43,760 bases of DNA, taken from Candidatus Peregrinibacteria bacterium Greene0416_19 (lineage in GTDB: Bacteria > Patescibacteriota > Gracilibacteria > Peribacterales > Peribacteraceae). Location: contig VMEW01000012.1 of the NCBI GenBank assembly GCA_007375735.1, positions 1 through 43,760 on the forward strand, given 5' to 3'. This document shows, piece after piece, positions 14,274 to 22,462 of the stretch. The position numbers and the translations under genes were made by a program. Below the pieces are notes generated by a model. That model did not search any database. It saw only the letters and a list, made by a program, of their open reading frames with translations, and had not been told where the DNA came from. The stretch's first letter is position 1. The number at the start of each line of letters is the position of its first letter.

Positions 14274-16907
14274 GTGGGCAAGCCGATTCCCCATTCCCGC
14301 GACTTGGGCACCATCATCCGCATCCTCTTCTGGCCTCTCCTCCTGCTCGCCATCGAGCTCGTGAGCCTGTTCCTGCACAGTAACTTTCTGCTGTGGTTGT
14401 GGGAGTGGTTCATCGCCGACCCGCTCAACAACACCATCATTCTCATCACGGCCTACTTCCTTTGGAAGCTCGCCGTCTACGACATGCGCTTCTACTACGC
14501 GTGGTGGAGGGGTCGCTCACTCGTGAGCATGAAGGTGCTGCTCCCGCGCAGTGACAGCAAGATCGATCAGGAGAAGCGAACGGAGAAAGATTTCAAGGAG
14601 AAGGTGGCCATCATGGAGCAGCTCTACCGTGCGTTGTGGGAGGTGCGGAGTCTCACGTTCTGGCAGTTCGCGCACTTCTGGATCTTCCGCTACGCCACCA
14701 TCAGCTTCGAACTGTTCGTCGAGCACGGCGAACTGACGTTCTACGTCATCACGCAGCCCAGCCTCGTATCGATCGTGGAGAAGCAGATCACGGCGTTCTA
14801 CTCGGATGCCGAAGTGACCATGCAGAAGCCGCCGGAAGTGTGGCAAAAGGGCATGAAGCTGGTGGGCTACAACATGATCACGCGGAAGAAGTACTACTTC
14901 CCCATCCGGTACTACGAGGAGATGCAGGATGACCCGCTGAACGACATCGGGAACGTGCTCGGCAAGATGGACCCGGACGAGACGGCGTCCGTCCAGATCA
15001 TCATCCAACCCACCTTCAGCGAGCGCTGGGCCAAGAAGGTGAAGGACTATGCCAGTTTGAAGTTCAAGGGGAAGAAGGAGAGCTGGGCAGCGCACATTCC
15101 CGTCATCGCTCCGATTGTGCGGCTCTTCACCTCCATTGCCGGCACCGGCGGCACCAATGCGCCCGGTGCCAGCGGCGGCGACTCCTTCGTTCGTATGATC
15201 CAGCCGGAGGAGGAGCTGTACAAGCGCATGGGCCAGAAGGCGGGCATGAGCGGGTTCCACGTGTCCGTGCGCATCCTCACGTCCGCCAAGACGTACGCGC
15301 GCGCGCTGGATCTGACGAACGGCATTCAGGTGGCGTTCAACGTCTTCAAGGATCTGTACGGCAACTGGTTCCAGAACAAACGGATGTTCGTGGATTTTCT
15401 GCCGCTCTGGATCAACGCCCCGCTCATCCACTGGCTGTGGAAGTACCGCATCAACGGCTTCATGCACAAGCGGGATCTGTTCGTGGAGAGGGAGCTGGCC
15501 GGGCTCTACCACTTCCCCGACAGCCGTTACAACAAAATCCCCATCATCCAGTGGATCACGTACAAGGTTCTGCCGCCTCCTCCGAACGCGCCCGCCGAGG
15601 GCGTGCTCATAGGCGTCAACCGCTACCGCGCGCAGGAGACGCCGGTCCGTTTCCTGGATAAGGACCGCACCCGCCACCAGTACATCATCGGGAAGTCCGG
15701 CTGCGGCAAGTCCTCGCTCATCAGCTGGCAATCGCGGCAGGACATCGCCCGCGGCGCGGGGCTCTGTATCGTGGACCCGCACGGCGACCTCATCGAGGAC
15801 GCGCTGGCGCACACGCCGAAGGAGCGGGCGAAGGACATCGTCGTGTTCGATCCCGCCGACACGGAGCGGCCGATGGGACTCAACCTCCTGGAAGCGAAGA
15901 CCGACGAGGAGAAGGACCGCGCGTCACTGGACGCGATGGAGATCTTCATCAAAATGTACGGGAACGAAATCTTCGGTCCGCGCATCCAGCACTACTTCCG
16001 CAACGGCTGTCTCACTCTCATGGACGATGAGGAGGAGGGCGCCACCCTCATCGACGTGCCGCGGCTGTTCGTCGACGAGGAATTCCAGCGTTACAAGATC
16101 AGCAAGTGCCGCAATGTGGTGGTCCGGGCTTTCTGGGAGCATGAGTTCGCGAAGACCGGCCAACGGGAGAAGGAGGAGATGATCCCGTACTTCTCCGCCA
16201 AGTTCGGGCCGTTCATCACGAACACCACCATCCGCAACATCATCGGCCAGCCCAAGAGCGCCTTCAACATCCGGCAGATCATGGACGAGGGGAAGGTCCT
16301 GCTCGTGAACCTCAGCAAGGGGAAGATCGGCGACCTGAACGCGCAGCTGTTGGGTCTCATTTTCGTCAACAAGGTGAACATGGCCGCCATGTCCCGCGCC
16401 GACACGCCACAGAAGGACCGCAAGCGCTTCTACCTCTACGTGGACGAGTTTCAGAACTTCGTCACCGACGCGTTCGCGACCATCCTCTCCGAGGCCCGCA
16501 AGTACGAGCTCGGCCTCATCATGGCGCACCAGTACATCGGGCAGCTGGTGGGCAAGACGTCCGAGTACGAACAGGCCGGCACCAAGATGCGCGACGCCGT
16601 CTTCGGCAACGTGGGTACCATCCTCAGCTTCAAGATCGGCGCGGAGGACGCCGAGTACATGGCCAAGGAAATGGCGCCGGTCCTGAGCGAACAGGACGTC
16701 ATCGGCATCCCTAATTTCCACTGCTACGTGAAGATGTCCATCAACAACACCACCTCGCGCCCCTTCAGCCTGGCGACGCTCTACGACGAGAGCGACCGCA
16801 ACGAGAAGCTCGCCGGATTAATAAAGGAATACAGCCGGATGAAGTACGGACGGAAGAAGATCTTTGTCAATCAGGAAATAGAGGATCGAATTGGGATAAC
16901 CAGGTAA
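14274..16907 (+). CDS. TraG/VirD4-like type IV secretion ATPase
   Basis: This 877-residue protein has two to three N-terminal membrane helices (about 15-70), a long middle domain, and a C-terminal FtsK/TraG-type motor. Walker A is GKSGCGKSS near 470, and Walker B plus the following motif is FYLYVDEFQNF near 720. AHQYIGQL near 750 matches the TraG C-terminal signature. Proteins of this layout are widespread in CPR genomes, annotated as type IV secretion DNA-binding or coupling proteins. They are thought to pump DNA or protein across the membrane. The partner pilin-like gene is at 9303. The start is GTG. Its C-terminal codons recur in a diverged copy 45 bases downstream. Confidence 0.88.
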   Translation: MGKPIPHSRDLGTIIRILFWPLLLLAIELVSLFLHSNFLLWLWEWFIADPLNNTIILITAYFLWKLAVYDMRFYYAWWRGRSLVSMKVLLPRSDSKIDQEKRTEKDFKEKVAIMEQLYRALWEVRSLTFWQFAHFWIFRYATISFELFVEHGELTFYVITQPSLVSIVEKQITAFYSDAEVTMQKPPEVWQKGMKLVGYNMITRKKYYFPIRYYEEMQDDPLNDIGNVLGKMDPDETASVQIIIQPTFSERWAKKVKDYASLKFKGKKESWAAHIPVIAPIVRLFTSIAGTGGTNAPGASGGDSFVRMIQPEEELYKRMGQKAGMSGFHVSVRILTSAKTYARALDLTNGIQVAFNVFKDLYGNWFQNKRMFVDFLPLWINAPLIHWLWKYRINGFMHKRDLFVERELAGLYHFPDSRYNKIPIIQWITYKVLPPPPNAPAEGVLIGVNRYRAQETPVRFLDKDRTRHQYIIGKSGCGKSSLISWQSRQDIARGAGLCIVDPHGDLIEDALAHTPKERAKDIVVFDPADTERPMGLNLLEAKTDEEKDRASLDAMEIFIKMYGNEIFGPRIQHYFRNGCLTLMDDEEEGATLIDVPRLFVDEEFQRYKISKCRNVVVRAFWEHEFAKTGQREKEEMIPYFSAKFGPFITNTTIRNIIGQPKSAFNIRQIMDEGKVLLVNLSKGKIGDLNAQLLGLIFVNKVNMAAMSRADTPQKDRKRFYLYVDEFQNFVTDAFATILSEARKYELGLIMAHQYIGQLVGKTSEYEQAGTKMRDAVFGNVGTILSFKIGAEDAEYMAKEMAPVLSEQDVIGIPNFHCYVKMSINNTTSRPFSLATLYDESDRNEKLAGLIKEYSRMKYGRKKIFVNQEIEDRIGITR

Positions 16908-16927
16908 GTGCTTCGGTGATGGAGCCT

Positions 16928-16954
16928 GATTGACCCTGAGTGGGTCGAAGGGTG
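16928..16954 (+). repeat. REP-like palindromic element (family B)
   Basis: TTGACCCTGAGTGGGTCGAA followed by GGGTGAA is a variant of the CCCTTCGAC/GCTCAGGG palindrome found in many environmental genomes. A split version occurs at 29401-29479. It abuts the copied tail of the TraG-like gene. Confidence 0.5.
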
Positions 16955-17032
16955 AATCAAGAAATAGAAGATCGCATCGGAATCACCAGAGAGCCTGCTG
17001 TGAGCGAGCGACCCGAGTCGAATGGTCCATGA
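16952..17032 (+). pseudogene. Orphan C-terminal fragment of a TraG-like paralogue
   Basis: From 16952 the frame reads VNQEIEDRIGITR, identical to the last 13 residues of the preceding ATPase (codons 16866-16904), then continues 13 more residues to a TGA. The 13 shared codons differ at seven third positions and at no residue. That means divergence under coding selection, not a recent duplication. No start or motor domain is present, so I read it as the end of a deleted paralogue. Confidence 0.65.
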
Positions 17033-17090
17033 GGCCTCCAGGAGTCATTTGTCGACGATTTCCAGCAATGGCCGGGGGTGTGTTTTTTTC

Positions 17091-17099
17091 TGATACAAT
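17091..17099 (+). promoter_or_regulatory. Extended -10 promoter of the 17106 gene
   Basis: TGATACAAT ends 6 bases before ATG 17106, the leaderless spacing. Confidence 0.6.
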
Positions 17100-17105
17100 A
17101 GAAGT

Positions 17106-17507
17106 ATGGAACATCGGCTCCTCCACCGTATCACATATCCACAGAGAGGGGATCTGTCCACTGCGTTTGTTTCCGTGGCCTCCCAGAAGATTGTTCAGTC
17201 GGAAAATTCTCTGTTGAGCGAAGACTGGGAATTGCAACAGGAGGAGGAGATGATCCAGAAAAGGATCGCTGCTCTCCATGAGCGATCATGTACATTGAGC
17301 TATTCGGCAGATGCGAGGAGTCATGATTTGGAACAAGTCTGTCACATCGAAAACGAGATTGGCGAATTGGACAAGCGCTTGGTGTCTATACACGCGAGGC
17401 AGTCCGCCATCCGTCGCTTTCTGGAGAGGACGCTCCGTCAGAAAGAAGACCCAAGCTCAACTTTTCGGCTTCAGGACAGAATTTCGAAGCGGTTGCCCCC
17501 ATCATGA
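17106..17507 (+). CDS. Hypothetical coiled-coil protein, 133 residues
   Basis: The central part (about 45-115) is a charged helix with heptad-like spacing, including glutamate-rich EDWELQQEEEMIQKRI and a second segment ENEIGELDKRL. The N-terminus is basic. No family is recognised. Coding is supported by a -10 box exactly 6 bases before the ATG and by length. It stands between the TraG-like region and ybaB on the same strand, with a small hairpin after the stop (ACGACG, TCAT, CGTCGT around 17511-17526). Confidence 0.6.
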   Translation: MEHRLLHRITYPQRGDLSTAFVSVASQKIVQSENSLLSEDWELQQEEEMIQKRIAALHERSCTLSYSADARSHDLEQVCHIENEIGELDKRLVSIHARQSAIRRFLERTLRQKEDPSSTFRLQDRISKRLPPS

Positions 17508-17589
17508 TTGACGACGTCATCGTCGTTTGCCGGACACGGATCACGCGGAATGACCGCCGTTTTCACTTTCTCATGGCGGCGCGGCGCGC

Positions 17590-17595
17590 TAGGAT
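17590..17595 (+). promoter_or_regulatory. -10 box (TAGGAT) of ybaB
   Basis: TAGGAT ends 6 bases before ATG 17602, with no TG extension and no Shine-Dalgarno. Confidence 0.5.
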
Positions 17596-17601
17596 TTCAT
17601 C

Positions 17602-17892
17602 ATGATTTCCTTTTCCAAAGCCAAAGACATGTTCCGCCTGCAGCGGGAGGCGAAGCGTGTGAAAAAGGAGTTGCGGAACATCCACGTGGAAGCGGAAGCC
17701 GAAGGCGTGAAGGTGGTGGTGTCCGCCGAGCAGGAAATCATCAGCATTGCGATTGCCCTCGATGTCCCGCGCGAGCGGATCGGGCCGCGTCTGATGGACG
17801 CGCTCAACCGCGCTCTCAAGAAAGCGCAGGTGGTGTCGGCGGAGAAGATGCAGGGGGTGATGGGGGAGATGGGGCTGCCTGTCGGGAATTGA
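17602..17892 (+). CDS. ybaB: YbaB/EbfC-family nucleoid-associated protein
   Basis: The 96 residues show the family pattern. An N-terminal helix rich in lysine and glutamate (KAKDMFRLQREAKRVKKEL) leads into a short beta-sheet (VEAEAEGVKVVVSAEQEIISIAI), and a C-terminal helix (LMDALNRALKKAQ) closes the domain. These dimers bind DNA and help organise the nucleoid. It is usually encoded beside dnaX/recR; here it precedes mltG instead. Length is normal for the family. Confidence 0.85.
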   Translation: MISFSKAKDMFRLQREAKRVKKELRNIHVEAEAEGVKVVVSAEQEIISIAIALDVPRERIGPRLMDALNRALKKAQVVSAEKMQGVMGEMGLPVGN

Positions 17893-17931
17893 AGGGCGCT
17901 CTCCTGGTTTTGGATTACTATTTATTCATTT

Positions 17932-18957
17932 ATGATGGTAGCCGTGCGCCGCACCCGCCCTCTCGCCATCGCAGCTCTCGCCATCCTCGTGCTGGCGGTC
18001 ATCTGGTACAAGTGGGAGCTGCGCCCCGTCGATGCGGACGATCAGGTGGGGATGGCGGTGCAGATTCCCTCCGGCTCGTCTGTCCGCTCGATCGCAGCCA
18101 TTCTGACGGACAAGCATCTCGTCCGCTCGCGGCTGACATTCACGCTGTACGCGCGCATCCACCGTGTGCAGGGCGAGATGAAAGCCGGGGGCTTCTTCCT
18201 GCGGCCGTCCATGTCGACACCGGAGATCATCACCGTGCTCCGGCGCGGGTTCTCGGAGGCATCCGTCGTGACGATCCCGGAGGGGTACACCGTGAAAGAT
18301 ATCGACCGGTTGTTGTCGGAGAGAGGTCTGACGAAGCCCGGAGAGGTCTTGACGTGCGCCCGGACGTGCGATGTCTCTTCCTTTGCCTTCCTTCCGTCTG
18401 CTGCGGGTTGGGCAACGCGGGCGGGGAAGGCGGAAGGGTACCTGTTTCCGGACACCTACTTCGTGGTGCAGGAGCAGATGACGGCACAGTCGTTCCTGGA
18501 GCGGATGCTCGGCAATTTCCGGACGCGGGTCGTGAAAGGACTCGCGGATGACCTGAAGGCATCCAAGCGTTCGCTCACGGACATCGTGACCATGGCATCG
18601 CTCATCGAAGAAGAGACGCGCACGGATGAGGAGCGGCCGTTGGTGGCCGGCATCCTGTGGAAGCGGTTCGATCGGACCATTGGTCTGCAGGTGGATGCCG
18701 CTGTCCGGTACATTCTGGAGAAGCCGAAGGGCTCGATCACCCAGGAAGATCTCCAGCTGAATTCCCCCTACAACCTGCGCAAGTATCGGGGACTCCCGCC
18801 CGGCCCGATTGCCAATCCCGGCCTGGCGAGCATCAAGGCGGCTCTGCACCCGAAGGACAATCCCTACTACTACTACCTTCACGGGACCGACGGCGCGATT
18901 CACTATGCCGTGACGAATGACGAACACAATGAGAACCGGAGGAAGTACTTGCGTTGA
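17932..18957 (+). CDS. mltG: MltG (YceG-like) endolytic murein transglycosylase
   Basis: The 341-residue protein has a single N-terminal membrane anchor (about 9-27). A LysM-like region follows (VTIPEGYTVKDIDRLL, 112-128), and then the catalytic domain. The catalytic glutamate is Glu226 in MASLIEEET. Other family hallmarks are EGYLFPDTYF (169-177), NSPYNLRKYRGLPPGPIANPG and YYYYLHGTDG near the C-terminus. MltG cuts nascent glycan strands and so sets their length at the cell membrane. Two ATGs (17932 and 17935) are adjacent. A TACTAT box lies about 10 bases upstream. Confidence 0.93.
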   Translation: MMVAVRRTRPLAIAALAILVLAVIWYKWELRPVDADDQVGMAVQIPSGSSVRSIAAILTDKHLVRSRLTFTLYARIHRVQGEMKAGGFFLRPSMSTPEIITVLRRGFSEASVVTIPEGYTVKDIDRLLSERGLTKPGEVLTCARTCDVSSFAFLPSAAGWATRAGKAEGYLFPDTYFVVQEQMTAQSFLERMLGNFRTRVVKGLADDLKASKRSLTDIVTMASLIEEETRTDEERPLVAGILWKRFDRTIGLQVDAAVRYILEKPKGSITQEDLQLNSPYNLRKYRGLPPGPIANPGLASIKAALHPKDNPYYYYLHGTDGAIHYAVTNDEHNENRRKYLR

Positions 18958-18962
18958 TTTTG

Positions 18963-18971
18963 TGGTATACT
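18963..18971 (+). promoter_or_regulatory. Extended -10 promoter of the LOG-family gene
   Basis: TGGTATACT ends 6 bases before ATG 18978 and overlaps nothing else. It fixes the start downstream of an alternative in-frame start at 18954. Confidence 0.65.
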
Positions 18972-18977
18972 ACTTCG

Positions 18978-19586
18978 ATGCCCCACCACCACAGACTCAA
19001 GATCGGCGTCATGGGTTCGGCCTCCGGGCCGCAGACCGAGGATAGCCTCGCGCGGGAGAAAGCCCGGGAACTCGGCCGCGAAATCGCCAAGAGGAACTAC
19101 ATCTTCATCAACGGAGCGTGCCCCGGTCTCCCGAATGACGCGCTGCTGGGTGCGCGCGAGTGTCATGGTTTCACCATCGGCGTCTCGCCCGCGTTCTCCG
19201 AGTACCAGCACGTGAACGAGTATCTGTCCCCGCATGGGCACGATATGATCATCTACACCGGTTTGGGATTCATGGAGCGCGACATCATCAACATCCGCTC
19301 CTCCGACGGGGTCGTCATCATCGGGGGCGGCATCGGGACGCTCAACGAATTCACCATCGCCTACGACGAGGGCCGTCCGATCGGCGTGCTCACGAACACC
19401 GGCGGCATTTCGAATTCCATTGAACACATCGTGGTCGAACTCTGCCAGCGCGAGATGCCGGCGAACCTGGTGATGGACGACGATCCGGCGAAGCTCCTCG
19501 ATAAGCTCGAAGTCGTCATCAAGGCCTTCCCGCTGCCGATCCGGGAGGACGGGCGAGTGAGGGATATGAGGAAGGGGCGGGGATGA
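18978..19586 (+). CDS. LOG-family (SLOG Rossmann) protein
   Basis: The 202-residue protein has the lysine-decarboxylase-like Rossmann fold. It opens with KIGVMGSASGP, then has FINGACPGLPNDALLGA near 48-64 and IIGGGIGTLNEF near 115-126, which corresponds to the PGGxGTxxE loop of LOG enzymes. True LOG proteins release cytokinins from nucleotides. Many bacterial relatives bind nucleotides or molybdenum cofactor, or act as nucleotide phosphoribohydrolases. The substrate here is unknown, and the divergent loop argues against assigning cytokinin activation. A bidirectional terminator follows. Confidence 0.75.
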   Translation: MPHHHRLKIGVMGSASGPQTEDSLAREKARELGREIAKRNYIFINGACPGLPNDALLGARECHGFTIGVSPAFSEYQHVNEYLSPHGHDMIIYTGLGFMERDIINIRSSDGVVIIGGGIGTLNEFTIAYDEGRPIGVLTNTGGISNSIEHIVVELCQREMPANLVMDDDPAKLLDKLEVVIKAFPLPIREDGRVRDMRKGRG

Positions 19587-19596
19587 GGAAAGCACC

Positions 19597-19696
19597 GATT
19601 TTTCTTCTCACCCGCACCCCGGAAGGGTGCTGCTGGGTTTGGAAATTATTGTAGACTCAGCAGCACGGCTCCGCCGTGCGGGTGAGAAGAAAAATC
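19597..19696 (+). terminator. Long inverted repeat between convergent genes (family A)
   Basis: Outer arms 19597-19617 and 19676-19696 form a perfect 21-bp stem. Inner arms 19627-19635 and 19658-19666 add 9 bp. The right half carries the same 23-bp module as the 10843-10865 repeat, with one difference. Its T-rich outer arm and convergent location suit bidirectional termination. Confidence 0.8.
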
Positions 19697-19699
19697 CCC

Positions 19700-21091
19700 T
19701 CATTCGCGCCCGCTCCTCTTCGTCACCCACCGCACCGGCGTTCCTTCAAACCCGAACGTCGACCGCAATCGATTTTCGAGATAGCGTAACTGTGACACTT
19801 GTATGCGCTTGGGATCCCGGACGAAGAGGACGAAGGTAGGTGGCGGGTCCTCGGCCTGGGTGATGTGCTTGGCCGATGCCAGTGAGCTCATGGGCTGGCG
19901 GTGCACGGCATCCTCCAGGAACGTGTGCAGCTCTTTGGTCGGGATGCGGCGCAGGCGGTTACGGTGAATCATGTCGATATAGTCGAACATTTTCAGCAAC
20001 CCCTCGCGCGTCCGCGTGGAGACCGGCAGCAGCGGCGCGAAGCGGCAGAAGGGGAAGGCGGCGATGATCTCGTCGATCTTCGCATGCTTCTTCTCGGTCG
20101 TGAGCAGGTCGATCTTGTTGAGGAGCAGAAGGAGTCCCTTGCCGGCATCGACGGCGATACTCACGATCCGCTTGTCCTGGCGCGACACCGGCTCCGTCGC
20201 ATCGATGAGGAGCACCGCCACGTCCGCCTGTTCGATCGCCTGGATGCTCCGGAGCATCGCGTACTGCTCGATTCCTTCCTCGACCTTCGCGTGGCGCCGC
20301 AGGCCGGCGGTGTCGATGAACAGGTACTCCCGGCCCTCGTGCCGGATGACCGTGTCGGTGGTGTCGCGCGTGGTGCCGGGAATCTCGGACACCAGCCGCG
20401 GGGACACTTTGCGTTCCGGTTCGGGCATCAGGACATTGATGAGCGAGCTCTTGCCGACGTTGGGTTTGCCGATGACGGCGATTTTCGGACTTCGGACTTC
20501 GGCCGTTCGAGGCTCTGAGGAGCCCTGAGGCTCTCGAAGAGACTTCGGACTTCGGATTTTTTCGAAATGCAGATTTTTCAGATGGGCAATGATCGCATCT
20601 TCCAGCTCGGAGACCCCACGACCGTGCGTGGCGCTGACGGGGAAGATGTCGTCGGCGATGCCGAGCTCGCTTCCCAATGCCACTGCCTCATCATCACGGT
20701 CCGGGTTGTCGACCTTGGTAACGGCGATAATGACTGGCACGTGTTTCTGTTTCTTCTTCCGGAGGAGTGATGCCACTTCCCGGTCGCTCACGGTGAGGTC
20801 ATCGCGGCTGTTGATCGTCAGCACGATGGCGTCGGCGGCTGTGACGGCGAGCAGCGATTGCTTCTGCACGTCTTCTTCAAAGTCCTTGTCGTCGGTGCCG
20901 CCGCCCATGCCGCCGGTGTCTACGAGCAGGTAGTCCACGTCGTCGGTCTCCACTTTCTGCGAGACGTGATCGCGCGTGGTTCCGGGGACGGGACTCTCGA
21001 TGGCCCGCCGCTCGCCGATCATGCGGTTGAACAGTGTGGACTTGCCGGTGTTGGGCCTGCCAATGATGGCAACGAGCGGCAGTCTTGGCAT
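19700..21091 (-). CDS. der: Ribosome-assembly GTPase Der (EngA)
   Basis: The 463-residue protein contains two tandem G domains, the Der signature. The first has GRPNTGKST, GTTRD, DTGG and TKVD. The second has GKPNVGKSS, GTTRDTTD, DTAGLRR and NKIDLL. A KH-like domain ends the protein. Der is needed for maturation of the large ribosomal subunit in the cytoplasm. Here the linker between G domains contains a repetitive stretch (LREPQGSSEPRTAEVRSPK, DNA near 20500-20550) in which the TCGGACTTCGGA motif recurs. No -10 box at the leaderless distance is visible before ATG 21091. Confidence 0.95.
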   Translation of the reverse strand: MPRLPLVAIIGRPNTGKSTLFNRMIGERRAIESPVPGTTRDHVSQKVETDDVDYLLVDTGGMGGGTDDKDFEEDVQKQSLLAVTAADAIVLTINSRDDLTVSDREVASLLRKKKQKHVPVIIAVTKVDNPDRDDEAVALGSELGIADDIFPVSATHGRGVSELEDAIIAHLKNLHFEKIRSPKSLREPQGSSEPRTAEVRSPKIAVIGKPNVGKSSLINVLMPEPERKVSPRLVSEIPGTTRDTTDTVIRHEGREYLFIDTAGLRRHAKVEEGIEQYAMLRSIQAIEQADVAVLLIDATEPVSRQDKRIVSIAVDAGKGLLLLLNKIDLLTTEKKHAKIDEIIAAFPFCRFAPLLPVSTRTREGLLKMFDYIDMIHRNRLRRIPTKELHTFLEDAVHRQPMSSLASAKHITQAEDPPPTFVLFVRDPKRIQVSQLRYLENRLRSTFGFEGTPVRWVTKRSGRE

Positions 21092-21241
21092 GAGTGCTGA
21101 AAAGAAGGGAGGCCGACCTGTCCGGAGCAGCCCGGAGGGCGAAGTCGGATGATGGCGATCACAGGGAGCTTCGCCATGGTGAAGATGAAGCGTAGCAGAG
21201 AACCTGCGCCGTGGCGCCTGTCAAATCGTCATGGTGGGCGG

Positions 21242-22330
21242 TCAGAGTTTTTTTTCCATCACGTAGAGACCGTCATTGGATTTCGACGATCGAACTTCCA
21301 CAATCTCGAATCGCTGTCGCGTGAGGAAATCCATCGACCACTCGTCCTCCCCGTTGACAACGGCCTGGATGCTCGTGAGCTTTCTCTGCGCCGCGTCATC
21401 GTAGACTTCCTGCAGTAACCGCTCAGGCAGCCTCGTGTCCCGCGCCGCCGGGTCCACGGTAAGCTTATTCAGCACGGCGCGCCCGTTTTCGATCAAATAG
21501 GCGGAAAAACCGCAGAGCTGCAGGAGCCGGAGACGAAAGTCGCTCGCAGACGATTCGATCGCTTCCGCCAGGCTCCGCTTGTTCCTGCGAATACTCTTCT
21601 GGCGCGCCTCGCGCTCCGCCTCCGTCAGACGTACCGTGCCGATGACGCCGTGCCTGCTCGTTTTGTCCGAGGTGTACATGAAGAGTTTCTTCGCGGACCA
21701 TGGATTCCTGCTATGAAGCGCTTCGAGCAACTCTACGGTTCCGATGTCATCGTACGTGAAGTGATGCGTGCCGACGGTCACATCGCGCAGGTTCGGTCGC
21801 TCGGAGGATGAGACAGTTGGCGGCATCGCGGTGATGACCGGACGATCAGTACGTTCCGCGTCGGGAAGAGTGTCGGGTTCGCCGAATGCATTGATCATCT
21901 GCAACTCACGTCCGGTCTCGTCGATGATATCGGGGAGGTTGTCAATCTCAGCCTCCTGCAGTGTCTCGACTACGCGGAGGAATTTCTTTTCCATCTCGCA
22001 AGCCACTGCAGGATTTTCTCGTTGAGCGGCTTTCCATAGAGACGACAGTTCGGTCACCAGGCTGATGCGTACTGCATCCGCAATTTCACGCGCTGTTCCC
22101 ACCTCCCCGGAGGCATGTTCCCGCTCCTTTTCCGCCTCCCGGAACCTGCGCTGTGCCCGTTCCAGCCGCATGGCAGCGCGCCCCTTCCCTTCTTCCGCTT
22201 CCGCCAGGTTGTTCCAGGCGACGGCGTAGTCGTTGAACCGGACGATCAGTTGTTTGAGCGACTTCATTCCTTGGGCAGCGCTCGTGAGCGCGGAGGGTGA
22301 CGGTTCGTCGGGAAGCGCATCGATGCTCAT
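21242..22330 (-). CDS. Hypothetical protein: coiled coil plus GNAT-like C-terminus
   Basis: The protein has about 362 residues from ATG 22330. The open frame continues upstream without homology and would run antisense into leuS. Residues 20-110 are a charged coiled coil with arginine/glutamate heptads (RAQRRFREAEKEREHA). The last 70 residues resemble the second half of a GNAT domain: VLNKLTVDPAARDTRLPERLLQEV, then MDFLTRQRFEIVEV. The acetyl-CoA loop lacks the usual glycines, so activity is doubtful. It precedes der on the same strand. I call it unknown with a possible degenerate acetyltransferase fold. Confidence 0.6.
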   Translation of the reverse strand: MSIDALPDEPSPSALTSAAQGMKSLKQLIVRFNDYAVAWNNLAEAEEGKGRAAMRLERAQRRFREAEKEREHASGEVGTAREIADAVRISLVTELSSLWKAAQRENPAVACEMEKKFLRVVETLQEAEIDNLPDIIDETGRELQMINAFGEPDTLPDAERTDRPVITAMPPTVSSSERPNLRDVTVGTHHFTYDDIGTVELLEALHSRNPWSAKKLFMYTSDKTSRHGVIGTVRLTEAEREARQKSIRRNKRSLAEAIESSASDFRLRLLQLCGFSAYLIENGRAVLNKLTVDPAARDTRLPERLLQEVYDDAAQRKLTSIQAVVNGEDEWSMDFLTRQRFEIVEVRSSKSNDGLYVMEKKL

Positions 22331-22450
22331 GCTGGAGACGTGAGAGGGTGATGCGGCTCTTTCCGCAGGGAACCCGGAAATGCTATTGCAATCTGCTCCT
22401 TTGTCAAAAAAGGAAGCCTGCGACATATGGAAAGGGACACCCGCGAGCGC

Positions 22451-22456
22451 TACCAT
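22451..22456 (+). promoter_or_regulatory. -10 box (TACCAT) of leuS
   Basis: TACCAT ends 6 bases before ATG 22463, favouring that Met over the in-frame ATG at 22427. Confidence 0.45.
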
Positions 22457-22462
22457 GGCGGC

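Noticed and set aside
14517..15812. A 431-codon minus-strand frame antisense to the TraG-like ATPase
   Set aside because: A shadow of a strongly conserved gene; repetitive His/Arg/Glu translation and no recognisable domain.
22427..22462. An upstream ATG start for leuS
   Set aside because: LeuRS similarity begins at 22463 and the -10 box spacing favours that Met.
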